From assembly GCA_022835495.1 (NCBI GenBank), contig BQOK01000001.1, positions 2,232,001-2,296,000 on the forward strand: 64,000 nt of DNA. Reading direction: 5' to 3'. This document shows, in pieces, positions 1-8,808 of this stretch. The stretch is from Oscillospiraceae bacterium (GTDB lineage: Bacteria > Bacillota > Clostridia > Oscillospirales > Ruminococcaceae). Below the pieces are notes generated by a model. It was given only the letters and a program-made list of their open reading frames with translations, was not told the DNA's origin and did not search any database. Every line of letters begins with the position of its first letter. Position 1 is the stretch's first letter. A program made the position numbers and the translations under genes.

Positions 1-263
1 CCCACACCGCCGGTGGAGTGTTTGTCCGCCTTTACCCCCTCAATGGCCGACAGGTCCACCATGTCGCCCGAATGGGCCATGATCTGGGTAAGCTGCGCGG
101 TTTCAGCGTCGGTCATGCCTTTTAAATAAATGGCCATCAGCAAAGCGCTCATCTGGTAATCGGGCACATCGCCCTTTACAAAGCCGTTTACCGCGAATTC
201 CAGCTCCTCCCGGTCAAGGGTGCCGCCGTCCCGCTTTTTTGCAATGATGTCATACATGCGCAT
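1..263 (-). CDS. pdp: Pyrimidine-nucleoside phosphorylase (N-terminal part)
   Basis: N-terminal 87 residues of a thymidine/pyrimidine-nucleoside phosphorylase; the 3' end lies beyond the window edge. The family phosphorolyses uridine and thymidine to base plus (deoxy)ribose-1-phosphate in the cytosol. Visible family features are the opening [14 protein letters not shown], the helix [16 protein letters not shown], and the phosphate-loop region with D-KHSTGGVG at the edge. The start ATG at 263 follows AAAGGAGG at good spacing. It is the last visible gene of the nupO-nupP-nupQ transcription unit, so imported nucleosides probably feed straight into it. Alternative: deoA-type thymidine phosphorylase; the two cannot be separated from this fragment. 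Confidence 0.9.
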   Translation of the reverse strand, partial: MRMYDIIAKKRDGGTLDREELEFAVNGFVKGDVPDYQMSALLMAIYLKGMTDAETAQLTQIMAHSGDMVDLSAIEGVKADKHSTGGV

Positions 264-295
264 AGGGCCTGCCTCCTTTGGCAAAAGATGCGGCA

Positions 296-315
296 GCCCC
301 CGGTCGCCCGGGGGC
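296..315 (-). other. Intercistronic GC hairpin between nupQ and pdp
   Basis: Perfect 8-bp inverted repeat (GCCCCCGG at 296-303, CCGGGGGC at 308-315) in the 79-nt gap between nupQ and pdp. No T-run follows, so it is more likely an RNA-stability or processing hairpin than a terminator. Confidence 0.45.
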
Positions 316-342
316 CGCCTGCAATGATTTTCAAACTGCCGG

Positions 343-1332
343 TCAGCGCGAACCCTTGTCGTAGGGAATGCCCTCGGCCTTGGGCGCGCGGCTCTTTTTG
401 CTGGTAAAAATCAGCACGATCATGGTAACGATATAGGGCAGCATCTGGTAGATGTTGCTGGCGGATTTAACCCCCTCGAAGCTGGGCAAAAACGGGATGC
501 TGGAGCTGTACGAGGCGATCACCTTGAACAGCGCAAAGAAGAACGAGCCGCCCAAAATGGTCCAGGGGTTCCAGTTGCCGAAGATCATCACGGCCAGCGC
601 CAGGAAGCCGTAGCCCGCCACGCTGGAGGCAAAGGTGCTGCCCGCCGCCAGGGTGTAGGCAAAGCCGCCGATGCCGCCGAAAATCCCGCCGATCATCACG
701 CCCGCATAGCGCATTTTATACACATTGATGCCCACCGAATCGGCCGCCTGAGGGTGCTCGCCGCAGGCCCGCAGCCGCAGGCCGAACTTTGTCTTGAACA
801 GCAGCACCCAGGCGCCGATCAGCAGCAGGATGGCAATGGGGGTGGTAAGGTAAAAATACTTGAAGATCAGGTTGTTCCAAAAACTGGGGTCCGCATCGCC
901 CAAGCCAAAGGTGGAACGGGTGATGCGCACCCAGGTCGGGATCATGATCTGGGTCTGGCCCTGGCCCTGGATCGCCCAGGTCACCACAATGGCAAAGGCC
1001 GGCGCAAACTGGTTCAGCGCGGTGCCCCCGATGGTCTGGTCCGCCTTCAGGTTGATGGCGGCAAACGCCAGGAACACCGAGTACAGCATGCCGCACAGGC
1101 CCGCCACCAGCACCGCGATAAACACGCCGAGCTGCGGGTGGGCGGGGCCGAAGCCGCTCATGTCCAGCGCCCGCAGGGTAAAGCAGGCCGCCAGTGCGCC
1201 AATCACCATAATACCTTCCAGCGCAATGTTGATCACGCCCGAGCGCTCACTGAACATGCCTCCCAGCGCCACCAGAAGAAGCGGCACCGCAAACACGATG
1301 GTGCAGCTGAGAACGTTGGCTAAGGTGATCAT
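343..1332 (-). CDS. nupQ: Nucleoside ABC transporter permease NupQ-like
   Basis: 329-residue polytopic membrane protein of the BPD_transp_2 family, matching the second permease of BMP-type nucleoside importers (B. subtilis NupQ/YufQ). Residues about 5-30 form the first membrane segment, followed by the conserved [17 protein letters not shown] stretch, which in this family lies next to the coupling loop. About eight further hydrophobic segments follow. The start overlaps the stop of nupP by four bases (ATGA), indicating translational coupling. Together with NupP and NupO it would form the transmembrane pore for purine or pyrimidine nucleosides. Substrate is inferred from family and from the adjacent pdp; a simple-sugar substrate is the alternative. 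Confidence 0.85.
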   Translation of the reverse strand: MITLANVLSCTIVFAVPLLLVALGGMFSERSGVINIALEGIMVIGALAACFTLRALDMSGFGPAHPQLGVFIAVLVAGLCGMLYSVFLAFAAINLKADQTIGGTALNQFAPAFAIVVTWAIQGQGQTQIMIPTWVRITRSTFGLGDADPSFWNNLIFKYFYLTTPIAILLLIGAWVLLFKTKFGLRLRACGEHPQAADSVGINVYKMRYAGVMIGGIFGGIGGFAYTLAAGSTFASSVAGYGFLALAVMIFGNWNPWTILGGSFFFALFKVIASYSSSIPFLPSFEGVKSASNIYQMLPYIVTMIVLIFTSKKSRAPKAEGIPYDKGSR

Positions 1333-2438
1333 TGTTTCGCCTCCTCTTCCTTTTCCTTGCGGCGCATCGAAAGCTTTGCCAGCATGGTGCGCATGAGCAG
1401 GCTGAACGCGGCCAGGTAAATAATGACCGCGATGATGATGTTGGTGGTCTCGCTGGAGAAATTCGGCTGCATGGCGCTGCCGCCCACGCTCAAATAGCTG
1501 ATGAACAGCGAGCTCAGAATGGTACCCAGCGGGTGCGAGTTCGCCAGCAGCGCCACGGGGATGCCGTCGAACCCGCGGGTCAGCAGCACCTTTTCCAGCA
1601 CGTACTGGCCGGTGCCGGCCAGGTAGTAAAGGCCGCCGCCGATGCCGGAAAGCGCGCCCGCGATCACCATGGAGAGCACGATGTTGCGGTTGGCGTTGAT
1701 GCCTGCGTACCGGCTGGCGTTTTTGTTCATGCCGCAGGCCTTGAGCTCATAACCGAACGTGGTCTTCTGCAGCACGATGAACATCACAATGGCAAGCCCC
1801 ACGGCAATGAAAATGCTGATGTTCATGTAAGGGGAGTTGAACGCCTCGTCCAGGCCCAGCTTCGGGATCAGGGCGCCGGGGTTCGCCTTGTTCAGGTCGG
1901 CCGTGCGGTCGCTGTTGGTGGCGCCCCAAAAGTTTGCCAGCGCCTTGGGTGTGTTCGCAAAGATCAGGTTCACCAGATACATGCCGATCCAGTTGAACAT
2001 GATGCTGGTAATTACCTCGTTCACGTTGAACAGCGCTTTAAAGAGGCCCGGGAACAGGCCCCAGATGGCGCCGCCCAGCATCGAGGCGATCAGGCAGGCC
2101 CACCAGGGCATCTGGAACTGGGTCGCGCACATAATGGCAAAAAATGCGCCCATGGTGTACTGGCCCGGCGCGCCGATGTTGAACAGGCCGGTCTTAAAGG
2201 CAAAGCCCACCGAAAGGCCGCACATCAGCAGCGGGGCCGCCTGATACAGCACCTTGGCAATGCGGTCCGGGCTGGAAAAGCCGGTGGTCAGCATGGCTTT
2301 CATTCCCTGCAGCGCCGCGGGCGCTTTTAGGATCAGCAGCAGCACAAAACCGAACGCCAGGCCCACCACGATCGAGATCAGGCTGGCCAAAAAGCTGTTG
2401 AAGGCCTGGCTCGAAACCGCTTTTTTGAGCTTATTCAT
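1329..2438 (-). CDS. nupP: Nucleoside ABC transporter permease NupP-like
   Basis: 369-residue permease. I chose ATG 2438 ([10 protein letters not shown]) because the longer reading frame would run through the end of the ATPase gene; this start overlaps the nupO stop by eight bases. The conserved segment FKTGLFNIGAPGQYTMGAFF (about residues 80-100) is the counterpart of the FxxGxxNIGxEGQ motif of BMP-family permeases. Length agrees with NupP (about 350). It pairs with NupQ in a heterodimeric membrane domain. No membrane lipoprotein (BMP/NupN) gene lies directly upstream of the ATPase, where it usually sits. Confidence 0.86.
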   Translation of the reverse strand: MNKLKKAVSSQAFNSFLASLISIVVGLAFGFVLLLILKAPAALQGMKAMLTTGFSSPDRIAKVLYQAAPLLMCGLSVGFAFKTGLFNIGAPGQYTMGAFFAIMCATQFQMPWWACLIASMLGGAIWGLFPGLFKALFNVNEVITSIMFNWIGMYLVNLIFANTPKALANFWGATNSDRTADLNKANPGALIPKLGLDEAFNSPYMNISIFIAVGLAIVMFIVLQKTTFGYELKACGMNKNASRYAGINANRNIVLSMVIAGALSGIGGGLYYLAGTGQYVLEKVLLTRGFDGIPVALLANSHPLGTILSSLFISYLSVGGSAMQPNFSSETTNIIIAVIIYLAAFSLLMRTMLAKLSMRRKEKEEEAKQ

Positions 2439-3975
2439 TTGCAGCAGCCCCCTTTGTATTGCGTTTTGCGCCGGCCATGTAAAGGCCCAACTCCTGCACG
2501 GTGGTCTCCTTGGGGTCCAGCTCGCCCACAATTTCGCCCTCATACATCACCAGGATCCGGTCCGAAAGGTTCATCACCTCGTCCAGCTCCAGGCTCACCA
2601 GCAGCACCGCCTTGCCCCTGTCGCGCTCGGCCACCAGCTGCTTATGGATGTATTCAATGGCGCCCACGTCCAGGCCGCGGGTGGGCTGCACCGCCACCAG
2701 CAGCTCGGGGTCCTTGTCGATCTCGCGGGCAACAATGGCCTTCTGCTGGTTGCCGCCGGACATACTGCGCGCCACCGTCGCCGGGCCCTGGCCGCTGCGC
2801 ACATCGTACTGCTCGATCAGCTTCTGGGCGTATTGCACCACCTCGCCCTTTTTGATGAATCCCCGGCTCTGGAACTCCGGCTGCCAGTAGCGCTGCAGCA
2901 CCATGTTGTCGGCCAGGGTATAGTCCAGCACCAGGCCGTGCTTGTGCCGGTCCTCCGGGATGTGGCTCATGCCCAGCTTTGAGCGCTCGCGGATGGTGGC
3001 ATGGCTGATGTCGTGCCCTTCCAGCTCCAGGCTGCCGCCGGTGATCTTTTCCAAACCGGTCAGGCCATACACAAACTCGGTCTGGCCGTTGCCCTCAATG
3101 CCGGCAATGCACACGATCTCGCCCGCCCTCACTTCCAGCGAAACGCCCTTCACGGCATTGTTTTTATGCATTTTGCTGGGCACCACCATGTCCTGCACCT
3201 TCAGCACGGTCTTGCCGGGCTTTGCGGGCTGCTTTTCCACCGCAAAATCCACGTCGCGCCCCACCATCATGTGCGAGAGCTCCTCCTTGGTGGTATCCTT
3301 GATCTCCACGGTGCCGATGCACTTGCCCTTGCGCAGCACGGTGCAGCGGTCGGCCACCGCCATAATCTCGTTCAGCTTGTGGGTGATAAAAAGGATGCTC
3401 TTGCCCTCTTTGGTGAAGCCCCGCATGATCTCCATCAGCTCGTCGATCTCCTGCGGGGTCAGCACGGCGGTGGGCTCGTCGAAAATCAATATCTCATTGT
3501 CCCGGTACAGCATTTTCAGAATTTCAACCCGCTGCTGCATGCCCACGCTGATGTCCTCCACCATGGCGTCCGGGTCCACCCGCAGGCCGTACTTCTCGCT
3601 CAGGGCCACCACCTTTTTGCGGGCCTCGTCCTTCTGGATGAACCCGCCCCTGCCCGGCTCTACCCCCAGGATGATGTTATCCAAAACCGAAAACACTTCC
3701 ACCAGCTTAAAATGCTGGTGCACCATGCCAATGTGCAGAGCGTTGGCGTCGTTGGGGTTTTTGATCTTGACCTCCACGCCGTCTTTTTTAATGATGCCGG
3801 CCTCGGGCTGGTACAGCCCGAACAGCACGCTCATCAGGGTCGATTTGCCCGCGCCGTTCTCGCCCAGCAGCGCGTGCACCTCGCCTTTTTTCAGCTGCAA
3901 AGTGATGTTGTCATTCGCCTTGATGCCCGGGAACTCTTTGGTGATGTTCAGCATCTCAATGACATACTCACTCAT
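2431..3975 (-). CDS. nupO: Nucleoside ABC transporter ATP-binding protein NupO-like (two ABC domains)
   Basis: 514-residue double ATPase. First domain: Walker [10 protein letters not shown] at residues 38-46, signature SVGMQQR at 143-149, Walker B ILIFDEP at 162-168. Second domain: degenerate Walker A (GIEGNGQTE) with intact signature SGGNQQK and a degenerate Walker B ([10 protein letters not shown]). This one-good, one-degenerate pattern is typical of sugar/nucleoside importers (RbsA, NupO). Start ATG 3975 follows AGGAGGAGGAG; upstream in-frame codons would cross the -10 box. It is the first gene of the operon nupO-nupP-nupQ-pdp and energises uptake at the cytoplasmic membrane face. Confidence 0.9.
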   Translation of the reverse strand: MSEYVIEMLNITKEFPGIKANDNITLQLKKGEVHALLGENGAGKSTLMSVLFGLYQPEAGIIKKDGVEVKIKNPNDANALHIGMVHQHFKLVEVFSVLDNIILGVEPGRGGFIQKDEARKKVVALSEKYGLRVDPDAMVEDISVGMQQRVEILKMLYRDNEILIFDEPTAVLTPQEIDELMEIMRGFTKEGKSILFITHKLNEIMAVADRCTVLRKGKCIGTVEIKDTTKEELSHMMVGRDVDFAVEKQPAKPGKTVLKVQDMVVPSKMHKNNAVKGVSLEVRAGEIVCIAGIEGNGQTEFVYGLTGLEKITGGSLELEGHDISHATIRERSKLGMSHIPEDRHKHGLVLDYTLADNMVLQRYWQPEFQSRGFIKKGEVVQYAQKLIEQYDVRSGQGPATVARSMSGGNQQKAIVAREIDKDPELLVAVQPTRGLDVGAIEYIHKQLVAERDRGKAVLLVSLELDEVMNLSDRILVMYEGEIVGELDPKETTVQELGLYMAGAKRNTKGAAANE

Positions 3976-4024
3976 TGGCTCCTCCTCCTTTTTTCGCCAC
4001 AAAGCCGCGGCTTTCTTACTATAC

Positions 4025-4054
4025 ATTATATCTTTTTTCGTGGATAAAAAGCAA
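4025..4054 (-). promoter_or_regulatory. Promoter of nupOPQ-pdp
   Basis: -10 TATAAT (4025-4030) and -35 TTGCTT (4049-4054) on the minus strand with an 18-base spacer, about 50 bases upstream of the nupO start. Confidence 0.7.
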
Positions 4055-4085
4055 GTAAAGGTGAGAAAAAGTGGCAAAACCGCTC

Positions 4086-4122
4086 AAAAAAGCGGGGCGT
4101 TCCGCACCACGGAGCGCCCCGC
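4086..4122 (-). terminator. Intrinsic terminator of valS
   Basis: Arms of 13 bp (4092-4104 and 4110-4122, one G-U pair) followed on the minus strand by six T (4086-4091). It lies 70 bases after the valS stop. Confidence 0.85.
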
Positions 4123-4190
4123 CCGCAAACACTTCCCCCCGAGCGGGGGCGCGGCCTTTCGCCCGCCCTCACCTGCCGCCGGGCCCGGGC

Positions 4191-6818
4191 TTATTCCAGC
4201 CCCTGGATGGACTGCTCCACCCGCGCCAGTTTTTCTTTGGCCCGCGCCAGCTTTTGGCGGATCTCTTCCACCACCTGCGCGGGCGCCTTGCTCACAAAGC
4301 CCTCGTTTTCCAGCTGGCGGCTGAATTGCGCGATCTCTTTTTCAGCGCCTGCCTTTTCCTTTCCCAGGCGCGCCAGCTCTTTTTCCCGGTCGATCAGCTC
4401 CATCATGGGAATAAAGCCCCGCGCATTGTGGGTGATGGCCTGTGCCATTCCGGCGGTGGGCCCCTCATAGGTTTCGGTCAGGGTCACATCCGTGGCAAAG
4501 GCAAACTTGGCCAGGTATTCGCCTCCGCGGCCAAAGGCGGCCGTCTCGGCGGTTTCAATGATCATGCTGGTGCGTTTGGCCGGGTGCACGCCCATCTCGG
4601 CGCGCAGATTGCGCACGGCCTTGATGTAATCCATCAGCATTTCAAAGTCGGCCTCGTCGGCGGCAAAATCCAGCTCTTTGCAGAACACCGGCCATTGCTC
4701 CACCATAATGCTCCCGCCTGCGCCGGGCAGCGCCCGGTAGATTTCCTCGGTAATAAAGGGCATGAACGGGTGCAGCAGCTTCAGCGCCTGGCACAGCACA
4801 TACACCAGCACTTTCCGGGCGGCGTCGGCCTCAGCCGGGTCGGCCGCGTTCAGCCGCACCTTGGCGATCTCGATGTACCAGTCGCAGTACACCTCCCAAA
4901 TGAAATCCTGCACCTTCTGCGCCGCCAGGCCCAGCTCAAATTTTTCCAGATGTTCGGTCACAGCCGCCGCCAGGTGGTTCAGGGTCGAGAGCACCCATTT
5001 GTCGCTCAGATCCAGCTGGTCCGCCCCGGGCAGGCCGGGCGCAAAATCGCCCGGCAGGTTCATCATCACGAACCGGGCCGCATTCCACAATTTATTCGCA
5101 AAGTTGCGGCTGGCCCGGATCTTCTCTTCAGAAAAGCGGGTGTCATTGCCCGGGGTGGACCCCAGAATCAGGGTCAGGCGCAGCGCGTCCGCGCCGTATT
5201 GCGCAATGACCTCCAGCGGGTCGATGCCGTTGCCCAGGGACTTGGACATTTTGCGCCCCTGGGCGTCCCGCACCAGGCCGTGGATGAGCACCGTGTCAAA
5301 GGGCGCTTTGCCGGTGTATTCCAGGCCCGAAAAGATCATGCGGCTCACCCAGAAGGTGATGATGTCGTAGGCCGTAACCAGGGTGTTGGTGGGGTAGAAA
5401 TACTTGTAATCCTCTGTGTCGCCGGGCCAGCCCAGGGTGCTGAACGGCCACAGTGCGCTGGAGAACCAGGTATCCAGCGTGTCTTCGTCCTGCCGCACCG
5501 GGCCGCCGCATTTGGGGCAGGCGGCCAGCGGTTCAGCGCTCACATGCACCTCGCCGCATGCGTCGCAGTAATAAGCCGGGATGCGGTGCCCCCACCACAG
5601 CTGGCGGCTGATGCACCAGTCCCGGGTGTTTTCCATCCAGTGATAATAATTTTTACTGAACCGCTCGGGCACGAACCGGATGGTTCCGTTTCTTACCGCC
5701 TCAATTGCGGGTTTTGCCAGCGGCTCCATGCGCACGAACCATTGCTTTGAAACCATGGGCTCAATGGTGGTACCGCAGCGGTAGCAGGTGCCCACGTTGT
5801 GGGCATGGGGCTCGATCTTTTCCAGGTAGCCGCCCGCTTCCAGGTCGGCCACGATCGCCTTTCGGGCCTCGTACCGGTCCAGCCCGGCATACCTGCCGCA
5901 ATCCGCGGTCATGTGGGCGGTTTCGTCCAGGCATTTCACAATGGGCAGCCCGTGGCGCTGGCCCACCTCAAAATCGTTGGGGTCGTGGGCCGGGGTGATC
6001 TTCACCACACCGGTGCCAAAATCCATGTCCACATAGGTGTCGGTCACAATGGGGATCTCTTTGTTCACCAGCGGCAGCAGCACCTTTTTGCCCTGCAGGT
6101 GCCTGTAGCGCTCGTCGTCCGGGTGAATGGCCACCGCCGTGTCCCCCAGCATGGTTTCGGGCCGGGTGGTGGCAAGCACCAGGCATTCGCTTGTGCCCAC
6201 AATGGGGTATTTCAGGTGCCAGAAAAAGCCCTCCTGGTCCTCATACTCCACCTCGGCGTCTGAAATGCTGGTCCTGCAATGGGGGCACCAGTTGATGATG
6301 CGCTCGCCCCGGTAGATCAAATCCTTGTCATACAGGTCCTTAAAAACCTTCAGCACGGCTTTGGAACAGCCCTCGTCCATGGTAAAGCGCTCGCGCTCCC
6401 AGTCGCAGCTGCACCCCAGCTTTTTGAGCTGGTCCACAATGCGCCCGCCGTATTGCTCTTTCCAGGCCCAGGCCCGCTCCAAAAAGCCGTCGCGCCCCAG
6501 GTCCTCTTTCGTCAGGCCCTCTTCCTTCATCTTGGCCACCACCTTGGCTTCGGTGGCAATGGAGGCATGGTCGGTGCCGGGCACCCACAGGGCGGCGTAG
6601 CCCTGCATGCGTTTAAAGCGGATCAGGATATCCTGCCAGGTCTCGTCCATGGCATGGCCCATGTGCAGCTGGCCGGTCACGTTGGGCGGGGGCATCACGA
6701 TGGTATAGGGCTTTTTTTCCGGATCCGGCTGGGTGTGAAAATAGCCGCCGTTCAGCCAAAACGCATAAATGTCGTCTTCCACCCGTGCGGGGTCATAAAG
6801 CTTTTCCAGTTCCTGCAT
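4191..6818 (-). CDS. valS: Valyl-tRNA synthetase
   Basis: 875-residue class I synthetase that charges tRNA-Val in the cytosol. The HIGH signature appears as PPNVTGQLHMGHAM (HMGH at residues 52-55) and the second ATP motif as KMSKS. A CP1 editing insert lies between, with Cys pairs resembling a zinc site (CPHC, CYRCG, CDACG, CPKCG). The last about 70 residues are charged and heptad-like (LIDREKELARLGKEKAG...), the ValRS C-terminal coiled coil. Length is normal for the family. Start ATG 6818 is preceded by AGGAGGG; further upstream lies the T-box terminator, so longer starts are excluded. Expression is controlled by that T-box. Confidence 0.97.
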   Translation of the reverse strand: MQELEKLYDPARVEDDIYAFWLNGGYFHTQPDPEKKPYTIVMPPPNVTGQLHMGHAMDETWQDILIRFKRMQGYAALWVPGTDHASIATEAKVVAKMKEEGLTKEDLGRDGFLERAWAWKEQYGGRIVDQLKKLGCSCDWERERFTMDEGCSKAVLKVFKDLYDKDLIYRGERIINWCPHCRTSISDAEVEYEDQEGFFWHLKYPIVGTSECLVLATTRPETMLGDTAVAIHPDDERYRHLQGKKVLLPLVNKEIPIVTDTYVDMDFGTGVVKITPAHDPNDFEVGQRHGLPIVKCLDETAHMTADCGRYAGLDRYEARKAIVADLEAGGYLEKIEPHAHNVGTCYRCGTTIEPMVSKQWFVRMEPLAKPAIEAVRNGTIRFVPERFSKNYYHWMENTRDWCISRQLWWGHRIPAYYCDACGEVHVSAEPLAACPKCGGPVRQDEDTLDTWFSSALWPFSTLGWPGDTEDYKYFYPTNTLVTAYDIITFWVSRMIFSGLEYTGKAPFDTVLIHGLVRDAQGRKMSKSLGNGIDPLEVIAQYGADALRLTLILGSTPGNDTRFSEEKIRASRNFANKLWNAARFVMMNLPGDFAPGLPGADQLDLSDKWVLSTLNHLAAAVTEHLEKFELGLAAQKVQDFIWEVYCDWYIEIAKVRLNAADPAEADAARKVLVYVLCQALKLLHPFMPFITEEIYRALPGAGGSIMVEQWPVFCKELDFAADEADFEMLMDYIKAVRNLRAEMGVHPAKRTSMIIETAETAAFGRGGEYLAKFAFATDVTLTETYEGPTAGMAQAITHNARGFIPMMELIDREKELARLGKEKAGAEKEIAQFSRQLENEGFVSKAPAQVVEEIRQKLARAKEKLARVEQSIQGLE

Positions 6819-6851
6819 TGGTTTCCCTCCTGTTGTTGAGTCTGGGGCAAC

Positions 6852-7127
6852 AAAAAACAGGCCGCCCCAGGTGCTTGATGAAAACACACTTGGGACGGCC
6901 TGTGCGCACACAAAACCGCGGTACCACCCAAATTGCCCCGCCTTTTTGCCGGCACGGCCACTCGAGAGCCCGGTAACGGGGGCAAGGCGTGCAAGGCTAC
7001 TTCAAACAACGTTCGCCCTGCCTGCTCAAAAGCGACAACGCGCCGCGCCCTTTGCCGGGCTTTCACCTGCCCCCGGCTCTCTTTTTCAAACGGCATTGCG
7101 GCGCGCCCTCTTTCTCGGCGCATTTAT
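6852..7127 (-). promoter_or_regulatory. T-box leader of valS
   Basis: The conserved T-box GGGTGGTACCGCGG occupies 6916-6929 (minus strand). It is followed by a terminator hairpin with 17-bp arms (6857-6873 and 6887-6903) and six U (6852-6857). The 5' half contains a Stem-I-like region with the distal-loop motif GGUGAAA. A GUC triplet (plus-strand gac, 7034-7036) in the Stem I 3' side is a candidate Val specifier; that placement is inference. Uncharged tRNA-Val would favour the antiterminator and read-through into valS. Confidence 0.92.
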
Positions 7128-7133
7128 TGTTTT

Positions 7134-7162
7134 ATTATAGGTGCAAAGGCGTGATTTGTCAA
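7134..7162 (-). promoter_or_regulatory. Promoter of valS
   Basis: Consensus -35 TTGACA (7157-7162), 17-base spacer and -10 TATAAT (7134-7139). It begins eight bases past the pfkA stop, so no terminator separates pfkA from valS and some read-through is likely. Confidence 0.88.
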
Positions 7163-7169
7163 CGGGGAC

Positions 7170-8246
7170 TCACCCCATCGACACCCCCATCCGGCGGGCC
7201 ACTTCCAGCATGCCGTGGCCGTCCGGCACAAGGCGGCTCTTGCCCGCCACCTCGGCCAGCGGGTTTTCGGTCACATGGTTGTTTTTCATCGCCACCGTCA
7301 CGCCGTAGTGCTCGTGCTCCACCAGCTTTGCCGCATAGGCGCCGAACTGGGTGGCCAGTACCCGGTCGTAGGGCGACGGGCTGCCCCCGCGCTGCATGTG
7401 GCCGGGCACACAGACCCTCGTTTCAAACCCGGTCATCGCCTCGATCTGGCGGGCGATTCGGTTGGTCGCCGTAACCTCCCCCGCCTCGGCGCGCTTTGCC
7501 GCCCGCTCTTTTTTCTTCATGCGGGCTTCTTCCGCGTCATAAACCCCCTCGGCCACCGCCAAAATGGAAAAGGTCTTGCCCTCGCCCGCCCGCTTTTCCA
7601 CCGCAGCGCACACGTTATCAATGGTATAAGGCAGCTCAGGAATGAGAATAATATCTGCGCCGCCCGCAATTCCCGCATACAGGGTCAGCCAGCCTGCCTT
7701 GTTTCCCATCAGCTCCACCACCATGCAGCGGCTGTGGCTGCCGGCCGTGGTGTGCACCCGGTCGATCACCTCGGTGGCAATGTCCACCGCCGTGTGAAAG
7801 CCAAAGGTAACGTCGGTGCCAAAAATGTCGTTGTCGATGGTCTTGGGCAGGCCGATCACATTCAGGCCCTCTTCGCTGAGCAGGTTGGCCGTTTTGTGGG
7901 TGCCGTTGCCGCCCAGGCACAAAAGGCAGTCCAGCTTCATCTCTTTATAATTCTTTTTCATGGCGGCCACCTTGTCCACCTTGTCCTCCCCCACCACGCG
8001 CATCAGCTTAAAGGGGGTCCGCTTGGTGCCGAGAATGGTGCCGCCCACCGTAAGAATGCCGGAAAACTCGTCCGGCCGCATGACCCGCCATTCGCCGCCG
8101 ATCAGCCCGGAATAGCCGTTGGAAATGCCAATCAGCTCCACCTCTTCGCCCATGCGCTGGTACAGCGCCTTTGCCACGCCCCGCAAGGTGGCGTTCAGGC
8201 CAGGGCAGTCGCCCCCGGAGGTCAAAATGCCCACGCGCTTTTTCAT
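7170..8246 (-). CDS. pfkA: 6-phosphofructokinase (group III type)
   Basis: 358 residues; phosphorylates fructose-6-phosphate in glycolysis. N-terminal GILTSGGDCPGLNA (residues 6-19) is the nucleotide-binding start. The phosphoryl-donor loop reads GGNGT (112-116) instead of the usual GGDGS, and the catalytic loop reads PKTIDND (134-140) rather than PGTIDND. Gly at the fourth loop position fits ATP use, while Lys in PKTIDND is common in PPi-dependent and mixed group III enzymes, so the donor is uncertain. The length exceeds the 320 residues of classical bacterial PfkA and fits group III. Start ATG 8246 has GGGGAC upstream. No allosteric-site claim is made. Confidence 0.9.
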   Translation of the reverse strand: MKKRVGILTSGGDCPGLNATLRGVAKALYQRMGEEVELIGISNGYSGLIGGEWRVMRPDEFSGILTVGGTILGTKRTPFKLMRVVGEDKVDKVAAMKKNYKEMKLDCLLCLGGNGTHKTANLLSEEGLNVIGLPKTIDNDIFGTDVTFGFHTAVDIATEVIDRVHTTAGSHSRCMVVELMGNKAGWLTLYAGIAGGADIILIPELPYTIDNVCAAVEKRAGEGKTFSILAVAEGVYDAEEARMKKKERAAKRAEAGEVTATNRIARQIEAMTGFETRVCVPGHMQRGGSPSPYDRVLATQFGAYAAKLVEHEHYGVTVAMKNNHVTENPLAEVAGKSRLVPDGHGMLEVARRMGVSMG

Positions 8247-8293
8247 GATCTCACGTCCCCTTTTTACCTGAAAATACAAGCTTTGCTACTAAA

Positions 8294-8323
8294 AGAGTAG
8301 ACCCCTTGCCCCCGGTTTGTCAA
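8294..8323 (-). promoter_or_regulatory. Promoter of pfkA
   Basis: -35 TTGACA (8318-8323) and -10 TACTCT (8294-8299) on the minus strand, 18-base spacer, about 48 bases before the start codon. Confidence 0.6.
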
Positions 8324-8371
8324 TGGCTTCAGAATAAAAATGCCGCACCGAAAAATTTTACCAGCGGGGTG

Positions 8372-8400
8372 TTGACAAACGCAAACAGCTTCGCTATAAT
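8372..8400 (+). promoter_or_regulatory. Promoter of the tRNA-Gln/tRNA-Pro cluster
   Basis: Consensus TTGACA (8372-8377), 17-base spacer, TATAAT (8395-8400), about 40 bases upstream of tRNA-Gln. Confidence 0.9.
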
Positions 8401-8440
8401 AATAAAGCACTCGGGAAAATCCCCTTGTGCGAACCGGTAT

Positions 8441-8514
8441 TGGAGAATTGTGTAAGGGTAGCACGACAGACTCTGACTCTGTTTGTGAGGGTTCGAATCC
8501 TTCTTCTCCAACCA
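8441..8514 (+). tRNA. tRNA-Gln (anticodon CTG)
   Basis: 74 nt with encoded CCA. Acceptor TGGAGAA pairs with TTCTCCA; anticodon stem ACAGA/TCTGT holds loop CTCTGAC with anticodon CTG at 8473-8475; the T-arm contains GGTTCGAATCC. It reads CAG codons. Confidence 0.95.
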
Positions 8515-8555
8515 AAAAATAGCAGCAGCGTAAAAAGTGCTGCTGCTATTTTTTT
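8514..8555 (+). terminator. Terminator between the two tRNAs
   Basis: 16-bp hairpin (8514-8529 and 8539-8554) whose 3' arm ends in a T-run. It starts at the tRNA-Gln CCA end, so tRNA-Pro transcription depends on read-through or its own weak promoter. Confidence 0.8.
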
Positions 8556-8560
8556 CAGCA

Positions 8561-8636
8561 CGGGGTGTAGCGCAGTTGGTAGCGCGCCTGGTTCGGGACT
8601 AGGAGGCCGTGGGTTCGAATCCCGTCACTCCGACCA
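8561..8636 (+). tRNA. tRNA-Pro (anticodon CGG)
   Basis: 76 nt with encoded CCA. Acceptor CGGGGTG pairs with CACTCCG (one G-U); anticodon stem CCTGG/CTAGG with loop TTCGGGA, anticodon CGG at 8594-8596; T-loop GGTTCGAATCC. It reads CCG codons. Confidence 0.95.
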
Positions 8637-8643
8637 TGCTCAG

Positions 8644-8686
8644 AAGAAGTCGATTCCTTTAAACAGGAATCGACTTCTTTTGCTTT
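8644..8686 (+). terminator. Terminator after tRNA-Pro
   Basis: 15-bp perfect arms (8644-8658 and 8665-8679) with a 6-nt loop, followed by TTGCTTTTT. From here to 8808 I see no clear promoter for the following gene, only a weak AACCTTT/AAAGGTT hairpin. Confidence 0.8.
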
Positions 8687-8808
8687 TTGTGCTATGGTTT
8701 AATCATAAAAAACCTTTCCCCTGCAACGGGATGAAAAGGTTGCAATTTGCCTATGGCGTTCCAAAATGATTCATCCTATCATTAAAAAGCGTGTAAAGGA
8801 GGCTGCCT

